A stretch of DNA of 5,468 bases from Nitrososphaerota archaeon (GTDB lineage Archaea; Thermoproteota; Nitrososphaeria; Nitrososphaerales; UBA57), in NCBI GenBank assembly GCA_022572285.1, contig JACZWF010000108.1, positions 1 to 5,468 of the forward strand, read 5' to 3'. Positions 1 through 4,695 of the stretch are shown one piece after another. Position numbers and translations under genes: made by a program. Numbering within the stretch: position 1 is the first letter of the stretch; each line of letters opens with the position of its first letter. Below the pieces are notes generated by a model. That model was not told where the DNA came from. It saw nothing but the letters and a program-made list of their open reading frames with translations, and ran no database searches.

Positions 1-174
1 GATAACTATTGAGGGGACTGATGTTATTCCGTATTCTGCCAACCTTCTATCTTTCTGATCCTCAACATTGATAATATCCATCTGACATCCAGCACACTTT
101 CCTATCGTTACAATATCTACAACTTTTTTGCAAAGATCGCAACCGCCAGAAAAGATTTCAATCTTATGAGGCAC
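1..174 (-). CDS. Thioredoxin/glutaredoxin-like small redox protein (5' part, runs off the left edge)
   Basis: The 58 visible codons read MPHKIEIFSGGCDLCKK at the start and end in a TSVPSIVI segment. This is the thioredoxin-fold layout: a first beta strand (KIEIF), a CxxC redox motif (C12-D-L-C15), a third strand (MDIINVED) and the cis-proline loop (SVP, P54) before the next strand. Proteins of this type are small cytosolic thiol-disulfide oxidoreductases of about 75-90 residues. A second pair, C27-A-G-C30, follows the first helix and is not part of the core active site; it might bind metal or form a second disulfide. I chose the GTG at 174 because the homology begins directly there and a TTAATT-like box lies about 28 bp upstream (199-205). 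An in-frame ATG at 219 would add 15 poorly conserved residues. The C-terminus is outside the window. The fold assignment is fairly sure; the partner protein is unknown. Confidence 0.8.
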   Translation of the reverse strand, partial: MPHKIEIFSGGCDLCKKVVDIVTIGKCAGCQMDIINVEDQKDRRLAEYGITSVPSIVI

Positions 175-586
175 AGTAGAGAGAAAAGGCGAGAAAGGAA
201 TTAAGTGTTCGCTAAGCATTTGAGCGCGGGCGAAAGTTAAGATTCGCAGTGAAAAATAGACTGCCGGTCAAAGACTCCAGTTTCTTCTGATCGACCAGGT
301 GTCACGGGCTCTAATTTAAGTAAAGATTGGATAATTTGGAGTGAGGCGCAACTTTAGGGATACAGGATGTCCGTACTGCGACTCTACTGATCCTCTGGAT
401 GGCCTCTTTGTAGGCGGAGCGCGCGCGCGGAACTGTGGTTGGCAAGATCGGGTGGGATAGCTGCGTTATGATACCCATTACTGACACGTTTTTCCCTACA
501 AACAACGCGCCCAGAGGAGGTTTGATCAAGTCCTGCACCTGGTCACACGTTAAGAATAACTATCCCAGAATGATTTCGGGAAAAAT
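175..586. other. Divergent noncoding stretch between the thioredoxin-like gene and sixA
   Basis: This 412-bp stretch separates two divergent genes and should hold both promoters. A TTAATT-like box (199-205, minus) suits the GTG start at 174. A weak AATAACTAT (555-563, plus) sits about 28 bp before the sixA start. I see no tRNA, no tandem repeat and no convincing complete gene. A 75-codon minus-strand frame (538-311, GTG start) contains PPLGALFVGKNVSVMGII, which vaguely resembles the Gar1 beta barrel; it lacks the conserved GPVxxP loop and is treated as unproven. A GC-rich alternating tract sits at 419-429 and a shorter GCGCGGGCG at 223-231. Confidence 0.6.
419..429. repeat. CG alternating tract 1
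   Basis: Eleven bases of uninterrupted GCGCGCGCGCG flanked by GA on the left and GA on the right (GAGCGCG...CGCGGAA). It is the first member of a family of similar tracts found in five successive gaps of this window. The flanking AG...GGA is shared with the tracts at 2208 (plus) and 4579 (read on minus). It lies between divergent genes, 158 bp upstream of the sixA start, too far to be a core promoter element. Confidence 0.75.
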
Positions 587-1054
587 ATGAGACTATACCT
601 AGTGCAACATGCCGAGGCAAAGAGGGAGGAAGAAGATCCGGCAAGATCACTTTCTCAGAATGGACGTGAGGACATCGGAAGAATCGCCACTTATGTTGCT
701 CATCATGCGGATATCAGGGTCGAGAAGATAGTCCATAGCGGGAAGACCAGGGCAAGACAGACTGCGGAGATCCTTTCAGAACACCTGAAGCCTACCAAAG
801 GTGTCAGTCAGGTTGATAGTTTGGAGCCAGGTGCAGACGCCGAGATCTGGGGGAAGAGGATAGAGGGCTCTTCGGAGGACTTAATGGTGGTTGGACATCT
901 GCCACACCTTAGCAAGCTCGCGGCATACCTAATTAGGGGGGGCGAAGGCACCACGCCTATAGAGTTCAGGACGGGGTGTATCGCATGTCTATCGAGGGAG
1001 AGCGATGGGACATGGTCGGTGAACTGGATGTTAATTCCGGAGATAATTGAATGA
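587..1054 (+). CDS. sixA: Phosphohistidine phosphatase SixA (histidine phosphatase superfamily)
   Basis: The 155-residue protein has the compact length of SixA, a branch-1 histidine phosphatase that removes phosphate from phosphohistidine on proteins. The N-terminal catalytic motif appears as LVQHAEA, with H8 as the expected phospho-accepting histidine; the usual RHG arginine is Q7, a variant I recall in other SixA-like proteins. Further hallmarks are the SLSQNGRED segment (21-29), the SGKTRARQTAE segment (51-61) that supplies phosphate-binding arginines R55/R57, and VVGHLPHLSKL (101-111) with the second catalytic histidine H104. The C-terminal half FRTGCIACLSRESDGTWSVNWML matches the closing strands of SixA. 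No signal peptide or membrane segment is seen, so it should be cytosolic. The ATG at 587 puts the first strand directly at the N-terminus as in the family. Its substrate is unknown; no histidine kinase or phosphotransfer protein is nearby. Confidence 0.88.
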   Translation: MRLYLVQHAEAKREEEDPARSLSQNGREDIGRIATYVAHHADIRVEKIVHSGKTRARQTAEILSEHLKPTKGVSQVDSLEPGADAEIWGKRIEGSSEDLMVVGHLPHLSKLAAYLIRGGEGTTPIEFRTGCIACLSRESDGTWSVNWMLIPEIIE

Positions 1055-1215
1055 TAGCTTGCACAATTGGACGAGGAAGTGGTTATGTAGCCCGCGCGAA
1101 TAGAATGGACTTCGCCACAGCCGAGCACATGAGATCGAAGCTTTCCAAGCCAAATGATTCCTGAACAGCCTTCAATCGGTCAATCGAGCCCCTGGATAGC
1201 CCTAGATCCATGGAG

Positions 1216-1296
1216 TCCCAATTCCCAAATGGGACTTGGGAGTGAGATCAAGCGTCGTTCTTCGATTCCCAAGCTTTGGGTACCTATTACATAGGT
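1216..1296. repeat. Cluster of three inverted repeats (possible structured RNA or leader)
   Basis: The first hairpin (1216-1241) pairs TCCCAA (1216-1221) with TTGGGA (1236-1241) and, inside it, TCCC (1223-1226) with GGGA (1231-1234) around an AAAT loop. That makes a 10-bp stem with a single T/C mismatch. The second (1268-1280) pairs CCCAA with TTGGG around GCT. The third (1282-1296) pairs ACCTAT with ATAGGT around TAC. ATTCCCAA occurs in both the first and second elements (1221-1228 and 1265-1272). Together they end about 125 bp before the endonuclease V start. They could be a 5' leader structure, a terminator zone for sixA or a small RNA. No known riboswitch is recognised. Confidence 0.45.
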
Positions 1297-1313
1297 TATG
1301 GTGACAGACCCAA

Positions 1314-1326
1314 GCGCGTGCGCGCG
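1314..1326. repeat. CG alternating tract 2 (one interruption)
   Basis: GCGCGTGCGCGCG is a 13-nt purine/pyrimidine alternation with one T in place of C, so the alternating pattern is unbroken. It is preceded by AA and followed by GGA, like tract 3 at 2208. It lies 94 bp upstream of the endonuclease V start. Confidence 0.65.
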
Positions 1327-1419
1327 GGAGAATGTCCGTGCCGTGGTAACGGAGAAGAAGAGAAGGGCCAATCGTTCGGGTGATGGAGAGGCTTCCCTCA
1401 GAGTTGGGTTCAGACGATC

Positions 1420-2076
1420 ATGGTCGAGGGAAGTAGAAATAGGGATCCAGGGGTCAGTCTCGATGATATGATCGAGGAGCAGAGGAGAGCTGCATCTAGT
1501 GTAATTCTAAAACCCATCGATCTTGAGGGGGTCTCCCTAGTGGGAGGGGTTGATGTATATCATTCTGGAGGATACAGCCATGCCTCGGCTATCCTGTATG
1601 ATATCCGTTCAAAGACGGTAGTCTCCAGGTCAAGCTCCTTGGCAGAGGAGGTATTTCCATACCTCCCGGGCTTTCTCTACAGGAGAGAGAGGAGACTGAT
1701 GGTAGAGGCCGTCAGGGGGATGGAGAGCTCTCCTGATCTCCTCCTGGTGGATGGTCACGGACTGGCCCATCCAAGGGGAGCTGGAGTCGCAGTCTTTGTA
1801 GGTCTCGATCTTATGATGCCTACAGTAGGTATTGCAAAGTCGCTCTTGGTGGGAAGGGTTGGAGCGAGGGAGAACTTCCACGCCCCTCTCATGATCGATG
1901 AGAGATTGGTCGGTTATATGGTAGGTAGGGAAGGTTCTAAGAAGTACTATATTAGCCCAGGGAACCTCATAACTGTCGAGGACCTGCCAGACGTTGCCTC
2001 ACTCTGGGACTTTCGATATCCAGAGGTTCTAAGGGAGGCTGATAGGGAGTCGAGGAGAAAGAGGATGATTGGCTAG
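1420..2076 (+). CDS. nfi: Endonuclease V (deoxyinosine 3' endonuclease)
   Basis: The 218-residue protein matches endonuclease V, which cuts one bond 3' to deoxyinosine (deaminated adenine) using Mg2+ to start repair. All core motifs are visible in order: VGGVDV with metal ligand D45; PYLPGFLYRRE (80-90), holding the PYIPG-type strand-separating wedge and ligand E90; LLLVDGHGLAHPRGAG (108-122) with D111; and PTVGIAKSLLVG (134-145) with the conserved K140. YYISPGNL (176-183) stands where YVSPGHR is usual, with N for H. Length is typical (about 210-230). An in-frame TGA at 1381 with no start codon between leaves ATG 1420 as the furthest start; M17 (ATG 1468) is an alternative, since family members usually have only a short segment before the EEQ helix. 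No TATA-like box is placed for the first ATG. The protein is cytosolic, acts on DNA (possibly also inosine RNA), and seems intact. Confidence 0.93.
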   Translation: MVEGSRNRDPGVSLDDMIEEQRRAASSVILKPIDLEGVSLVGGVDVYHSGGYSHASAILYDIRSKTVVSRSSSLAEEVFPYLPGFLYRRERRLMVEAVRGMESSPDLLLVDGHGLAHPRGAGVAVFVGLDLMMPTVGIAKSLLVGRVGARENFHAPLMIDERLVGYMVGREGSKKYYISPGNLITVEDLPDVASLWDFRYPEVLREADRESRRKRMIG

Positions 2077-2365
2077 GATGGGTGCCCTAAAGCCCGCACA
2101 CCTGCAGACTGTTGGAGCTCCTCCCGTTGGGGCCAGAGATTCCCTGTCAAGACGTCCACGATAGAGCTGGCAAGGAAGATATGAAAATCGCAACAGGCAG
2201 CCTCGAAGCGCGCGCGGATGATCCTATGAAATTCTCCTTCTTCATCATCTCAGAAATAATCTATTGGTGCACAACGCTTTCTCCTATCGACATGATAATT
2301 ACATTGGTTGGATACCCAAGGATCCAATGAAGTCGATACGACTTATCTTTCTCGGATCACGTGTT
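2077..2365. other. Convergent intergenic region with hairpins
   Basis: This 289-bp gap lies between the 3' ends of the endonuclease V (plus) and SDR (minus) genes. It contains CG tract 3 (2208-2216) and two neighbouring inverted repeats near the SDR stop: TTGGAT/ATCCAA (2308-2327, loop of 8) and AAGTCG/CGACTT (2330-2344, loop ATA). The second is followed on the plus strand by ATCTTTCTC, a weak T-rich tail. They may end transcription from one or both sides. A 49-codon plus frame from ATG 2181 to the stop at 2328-2330 carries a hydrophobic stretch (MKFSFFIISEIIYW) but has no start signal or recognised family, so it is not called as a gene. Confidence 0.5.
2208..2216. repeat. CG alternating tract 3
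   Basis: Nine bases of GCGCGCGCG preceded by AA and followed by GAT. Read on the plus strand, the AGCGCGCGCGGA core is identical to tract 6 (4579-4587) read on the minus strand. It lies about 130 bp beyond the stop of endonuclease V and 150 bp beyond the stop of the SDR gene, so this member is not upstream of any called gene. Confidence 0.7.
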
Positions 2366-3232
2366 CTATCTGCCCACCTTCGTAAGTTCTGCACTTACCT
2401 GCCATAGCCTCTGACTAATTGACTCGTCATAGGATTCCTTGGACGATTTCTTCTCTTTCTTCTTTACGAAATACTTTCCACTTACACCATCTACCTCAGG
2501 AGATGATGCCAAGTAGATGGATGTTTGGGCCCCCTTCTCTGGACTCGACATTAACGGTTTCAATATTTTCCAAAAGAGACGAAGCATGAAGGGTGAAGAA
2601 TCACGACTATTGATATTAGTTGCAACGACTCCTGGATGTAGGGCATTCACAGTGACTCCGGTTCCCTCCAGTTTCCTGGCCAATTCGTTGGTAAACAATT
2701 GGAGAGCTAATTTCGTATCACCATATGCCCTCATTGCCGATCTCTTCTTACCCTGAAGATCATCGAAGTTTATTCTTCCAAAGCTATGTGCCCCTGAACT
2801 AACATTTACAACTCTTGCAGGAGCACTCGCTTTGAGCAGATCCAATAGCAGATTCGTCAGCAAGAATGGGGCGAGGTAGTTCACAGCAAATAGCTTATCA
2901 ATCCCATCGACGCTGAGAGTTTGGTGCTCAGCGGTAAGACCGGCGTTATTAATTAGAACATGCAGGTTTTGAAACTTATCTCTAAAATCTTCTGATAAAT
3001 TGTGGATGGATTCTTGGGATGAAAGGTCAGCGACTATGAGATCAATGGACTCGTTTGCAGTGATCTTCTTAATGTCATCCATTGCGGCCCGCCCACGTGC
3101 CTCATCCCTGGAGACCATGACCACAGTTGCACCCATCTTGGCCAATCCTAACGCAGTGGCCTTCCCTATGCCCGAAGTAGTCCCAGTGATCATGCAGATT
3201 CGTCCAGACATTTCTCCGGATCCTTTTTGCAT
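2366..3232 (-). CDS. Short-chain dehydrogenase/reductase (retinol dehydrogenase-like SDR)
   Basis: The 288-residue protein is a classical SDR oxidoreductase that transfers hydride between NAD(P)H and a carbonyl/alcohol substrate. The Rossmann glycine motif is TGTTSGIG (16-23). R42, after the second strand (VMVSR), suggests a preference for NADP(H). ADL (68-70) contacts adenine, NNAG is at 95-98, and the catalytic residues are N118 (FAVNYLAPFLLT), S145/S146 (VVNVSSGAH), Y170 and K174 (AYGDTK). The HPGVVATNI segment (199-207) follows. A loop FDDLQGKKRSAMRAYGDTKLA and the tail SGKYFVKKKEKKSSKESYDE...LWQVSAELT resemble the retinol dehydrogenase/WWOX-like group, but the substrate cannot be deduced. 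The ATG at 3232 is chosen because a TTTAAA box lies 26-27 bp upstream; a second in-frame ATG at 3211 (MSGRICMITG) has GGAG only 2 nt before it. The protein is probably cytosolic, and the gene is intact and monocistronic. Confidence 0.92.
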   Translation of the reverse strand: MQKGSGEMSGRICMITGTTSGIGKATALGLAKMGATVVMVSRDEARGRAAMDDIKKITANESIDLIVADLSSQESIHNLSEDFRDKFQNLHVLINNAGLTAEHQTLSVDGIDKLFAVNYLAPFLLTNLLLDLLKASAPARVVNVSSGAHSFGRINFDDLQGKKRSAMRAYGDTKLALQLFTNELARKLEGTGVTVNALHPGVVATNINSRDSSPFMLRLFWKILKPLMSSPEKGAQTSIYLASSPEVDGVSGKYFVKKKEKKSSKESYDESISQRLWQVSAELTKVGR

Positions 3233-3255
3233 GCTTGAGTAACTCTCCTGAGCAG

Positions 3256-3262
3256 TTTAAAT
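3256..3262 (-). promoter_or_regulatory. TATA-like box of the SDR gene
   Basis: Read on the minus strand the site is ATTTAAA within CTGATTTAAACTGC. Its centre lies 26-27 bp upstream of the ATG at 3232, the usual distance from an archaeal TATA box to the transcription start. This predicts a leaderless mRNA starting at or next to the ATG and decides that start over the inner ATG at 3211. Confidence 0.6.
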
Positions 3263-3385
3263 CAGATTGGATCCCAGAGGAAATTCAGCCAAAGTTTTTG
3301 AGCGAAGAAGCCAGCAATTCCTTTCACGATCTTCTAGGGGAGCCAAAACCTCCTTCGACTAGGAGCAATAATCGATGCGACAAAT

Positions 3386-3410
3386 AGTCTAGACGCGCGC
3401 GCGCTAGACT
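3386..3410. repeat. CG alternating tract 4 inside a near-perfect palindrome
   Basis: Arms AGTCTAG (3386-3392) and CTAGACT (3404-3410) are exact complements. Between them lie a single unpaired A (3393) and the self-complementary CGCGCGCGCG (3394-3403). The whole 25 bases can fold into one long hairpin or cruciform with one bulged base. No T tract follows on either strand, so it does not look like an ordinary terminator. It is 154 bp upstream of the SDR start and 165 bp downstream of the SPFH stop. Confidence 0.75.
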
Positions 3411-3518
3411 CCTGCAATCCCGCTGTTGGCCCTTCTGTTCGATATCTAGAAATTACGAAAGAATTCAACAGCTCGCATACTGTTCTGTGCATAATCTATC
3501 TTGAATTACTAACATGAG

Positions 3519-3550
3519 AAAAAAAGAGGAGCCTAACTCGAGTTAGGCTC
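3519..3550 (-). terminator. Hairpin plus T7 terminator of the SPFH gene
   Basis: A perfect 22-bp palindrome (3529-3550, GAGCCTAACTCGAGTTAGGCTC split as two 11-base halves) can form a 9-bp stem with a TCGA loop. In the direction of SPFH transcription it is followed by CTC and then seven T residues (3519-3525). It begins about 25 bp after the SPFH stop codon. This is the classical intrinsic terminator form; archaea mostly rely on the U tract alone, so the strong hairpin is notable. It does not function on the plus strand, where no T tract follows. Confidence 0.82.
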
Positions 3551-3574
3551 TCTACTTTGGCGGCGTGGATTCAA

Positions 3575-4450
3575 TCAGGGTGCTCGGTCCTCCTGCGGTA
3601 TTAAATCGCTTATCTCAATCAAAGGTACTCCTTCCTGACCAACGAAGACGGGGAGCCTCCCATCCCATTTCTCGATAGCCTTGAACTGGTTTAGTAAGGG
3701 ACTTACCTCTACTCTCTGTAGCCGCAAGGCTTCTGCCTGAGCTCCGGCCACCAGGACAAGGGCCGCGGCTTCTGCTTCAGCTCTGACAACTGTTTGCTTG
3801 GCTTCGATCTCTATCCTTAACAGCTCGTTCTCTGCTCTCAGTGCATCCTGTTCTGCCTGAACCTTGGACTCGATAGCATTTGTGAATTGTTGGGAGAATG
3901 AAAATTCCGTGATTGAAACCCTATCCAGTATGATATCGTTCTCTGCTAGCGCGGCCCTAAGAATATCTTCAATGGCTGTCTTCACAGAAGGTCTCTTTGT
4001 GATAAGCTCCTCGGCGGTGAATCCGGCCGTTGCGGCTTTGACCGCCTCTTGGATACCTGGTCTTACGACCCTATCGGTATAGTCGAGACGGAGCGTCTGA
4101 TAGACTACATTTGCGCGACCCGGATCAACCCTAAAATTGACGGTGACTTGGGTTGTTACATCTTGAAGGTCTTTAGAAGCTGCAGTTGTAGTCGTCTCTT
4201 CCTTCTGAATTTGCACGTTGATTTGAATAACGTTCTGGTAGCCAAAGGGTATTACGAAGTAGGGCCCTCCCTCTTGAAGGATGATATCCTCAACTCTTCC
4301 CAGAGTAAGGACTACACCTCTGTGCCCTGCGTCGACTGTCCTTATGGCTGAGACGAGAAAGGCAACTATGAGTAACACTGAAATGGCCGTGACCACGGTA
4401 TTTCGAATATGGACTCTCTGAGTCTGAACATCGTAAAAGTATTTTGACAC
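3575..4450 (-). CDS. SPFH/band 7 (prohibitin-like) membrane protein
   Basis: The 291-residue protein has the layout of prohibitin/stomatin-type SPFH proteins, which oligomerise on membranes and scaffold or regulate membrane proteins and proteases. An N-terminal membrane segment (about 18-37, NTVVTAISVLLIVAFLVSAI) is followed by the SPFH entry VDAGHRGVVLTLGRVEDIILQEGGPYFVIPF (39-69). The SPFH core continues to about 195 (SKDLQDVTTQVTVNFRV, ITEFSFSQQFTNAIE). A long charged/alanine-rich coiled coil lies at about 190-245 (KVQAEQDALRAENELLRIEIEAKQTVVRAEAEAAA), and the tail contains FKAIEKWDGRLPVF, typical of prohibitin-like proteins. An in-frame TAG lies 9 bp upstream of the GTG at 4450, so GTG is the only start that keeps the membrane segment. 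A TATATA box lies 26 bp before it, implying a leaderless mRNA. Its own promoter and terminator make it a single-gene unit. No NfeD partner is adjacent. Confidence 0.92.
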   Translation of the reverse strand: MSKYFYDVQTQRVHIRNTVVTAISVLLIVAFLVSAIRTVDAGHRGVVLTLGRVEDIILQEGGPYFVIPFGYQNVIQINVQIQKEETTTTAASKDLQDVTTQVTVNFRVDPGRANVVYQTLRLDYTDRVVRPGIQEAVKAATAGFTAEELITKRPSVKTAIEDILRAALAENDIILDRVSITEFSFSQQFTNAIESKVQAEQDALRAENELLRIEIEAKQTVVRAEAEAAALVLVAGAQAEALRLQRVEVSPLLNQFKAIEKWDGRLPVFVGQEGVPLIEISDLIPQEDRAP

Positions 4451-4472
4451 AGACGGCTATTTCGCTCATGTC

Positions 4473-4479
4473 TATATAT
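4473..4479 (-). promoter_or_regulatory. TATA box of the SPFH gene
   Basis: The minus strand reads CCATATATAGAC; the ATATATA core is centred 26 bp upstream of the GTG start at 4450. This is the clearest archaeal promoter in the window and predicts a transcript beginning at the start codon. The CG palindrome at 4507-4524 lies 28-45 bp further upstream. Confidence 0.72.
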
Positions 4480-4506
4480 GGATTCTGATTAATCATTACC
4501 TTTCGG

Positions 4507-4524
4507 CCTGCGCGCGCGCGCAGG
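4507..4524. repeat. CG alternating tract 5: perfect 18-bp palindrome
   Basis: CCTG-CGCGCGCGCG-CAGG is an exact 18-bp palindrome with a 12-nt GC alternation (4510-4521), the longest in the window. It can form a hairpin or cruciform with up to a 7-8 bp stem. It sits 57-74 bp upstream of the SPFH start and 10 bp after the stop of the doubtful small ORF. It could therefore be an upstream promoter element, an insulator or part of a termination site; no T tract follows on the minus strand. Confidence 0.8.
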
Positions 4525-4533
4525 ATCTTTTAG

Positions 4534-4695
4534 TCAGAAAAAAATTAGCCAAAGCCTAACCGCGGTCGAGATATTGTCCGCGCGCGCTAGCAAAGATGGG
4601 CCGATACTTACCGTCAATAGGACGAGAGATAGAATTGCGAAGACAATGTAGACATACTTACTTCCATTTGATTGTAGGAGTGAACTATTGTTCAT
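4534..4695 (-). CDS. Possible 53-residue single-pass membrane protein (doubtful)
   Basis: The frame encodes a polar N-terminus (MNNSSLLQSNGSKY) and a clear hydrophobic segment at about 14-32 (YVYIVFAILSLVLLTVSIG), followed by PSLLARADNISTAVRLWLIFF. I recognise no family. For it: the sharp switch from polar to a membrane-length hydrophobic stretch, and a fair GAAATAGT box centred about 26 bp before the ATG (4717-4724). Against it: no Shine-Dalgarno sequence; the ARAD codons are simply CG tract 6; the terminal IFF codons are a T7 run that may instead be a terminator; and frames of this length occur by chance. It lies between two minus-strand genes, so it is in a plausible orientation. Confidence 0.33.
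   Translation of the reverse strand: MNNSSLLQSNGSKYVYIVFAILSLVLLTVSIGPSLLARADNISTAVRLWLIFF
4538..4544 (-). terminator. T7 run, possible U-tract terminator
   Basis: Seven consecutive T on the minus strand followed by C, the same TTTTTTTC as in the SPFH terminator. Archaeal RNA polymerase can stop at such tracts without a hairpin. It would end transcripts from the HesB gene or the doubtful small ORF before the SPFH promoter. If the small ORF is real, the run lies within its last three codons. Confidence 0.35.
4579..4587. repeat. CG alternating tract 6
   Basis: Nine bases of CGCGCGCGC, preceded by TC and followed by TAGC; on the minus strand TAGCGCGCGCGGA, sharing the AGCGCGCGCGGA core with tract 3. 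It is only 57 bp from tract 5, the closest pair in the window. It overlaps the doubtful small ORF. Confidence 0.7.

Larger units (their letters stand above)
1055..1419. other. Intergenic region between sixA and endonuclease V gene, hairpin-rich
   Basis: This 365-bp gap holds no convincing gene. A short plus frame through 1298-1471 (starting MVTDPSACARENV) overlaps the start of endonuclease V out of frame and looks accidental. The notable content is three adjacent inverted repeats at 1216-1296 (separate entry) and the interrupted CG tract at 1314-1326. There is also a CGCGCG at 1093-1098. No TATA-like box sits about 26 bp before the endonuclease V ATG, so its promoter may lie further up in this gap or it may be read through from sixA. 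Confidence 0.6.
3233..3574. other. Intergenic region between SDR and SPFH genes
   Basis: This 342-bp gap holds the SDR promoter at one end, a terminator hairpin for the SPFH gene at the other, and a CG palindrome in the middle (3386-3410). A 52-codon minus frame (3492-3334) reads through the palindrome (ESSARASRLF). CG repeats contain no stop codons in any frame, and this frame has no TATA box at the right place, so I do not call it. No tRNA or other RNA gene is recognised. Confidence 0.55.

Noticed and set aside
808..1128. 106-codon minus-strand frame across sixA
   Set aside because: It is antisense to the well-supported sixA gene, has no recognisable motif, and its open length follows from the codon bias of the true gene.
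1298..1471. 57-codon plus frame overlapping the start of endonuclease V
   Set aside because: It overlaps the real gene out of frame by about 50 bp and shows no motif.
2215..2250. GATGATC/ATGATGA motifs that could be C boxes of a C/D guide RNA
   Set aside because: No D or D' CTGA box at a suitable distance was found on either strand.
2112..2330. 72-codon plus frame with TTG start after endonuclease V
   Set aside because: It has a rare start with no promoter or ribosome site, no recognised family, and part of it is CG tract 3 and hairpin DNA. The hydrophobic tail alone is not enough.
2517..3242. Plus-strand frames of 79-80 codons antisense to the SDR gene
   Set aside because: They overlap a gene with a complete set of SDR motifs and have no family features of their own.
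3334..3492. 52-codon minus frame through the CG palindrome
   Set aside because: CG repeats never create stop codons, there is no TATA box at the right distance, and the protein (MHRTVCELLNSF...) resembles nothing I know.
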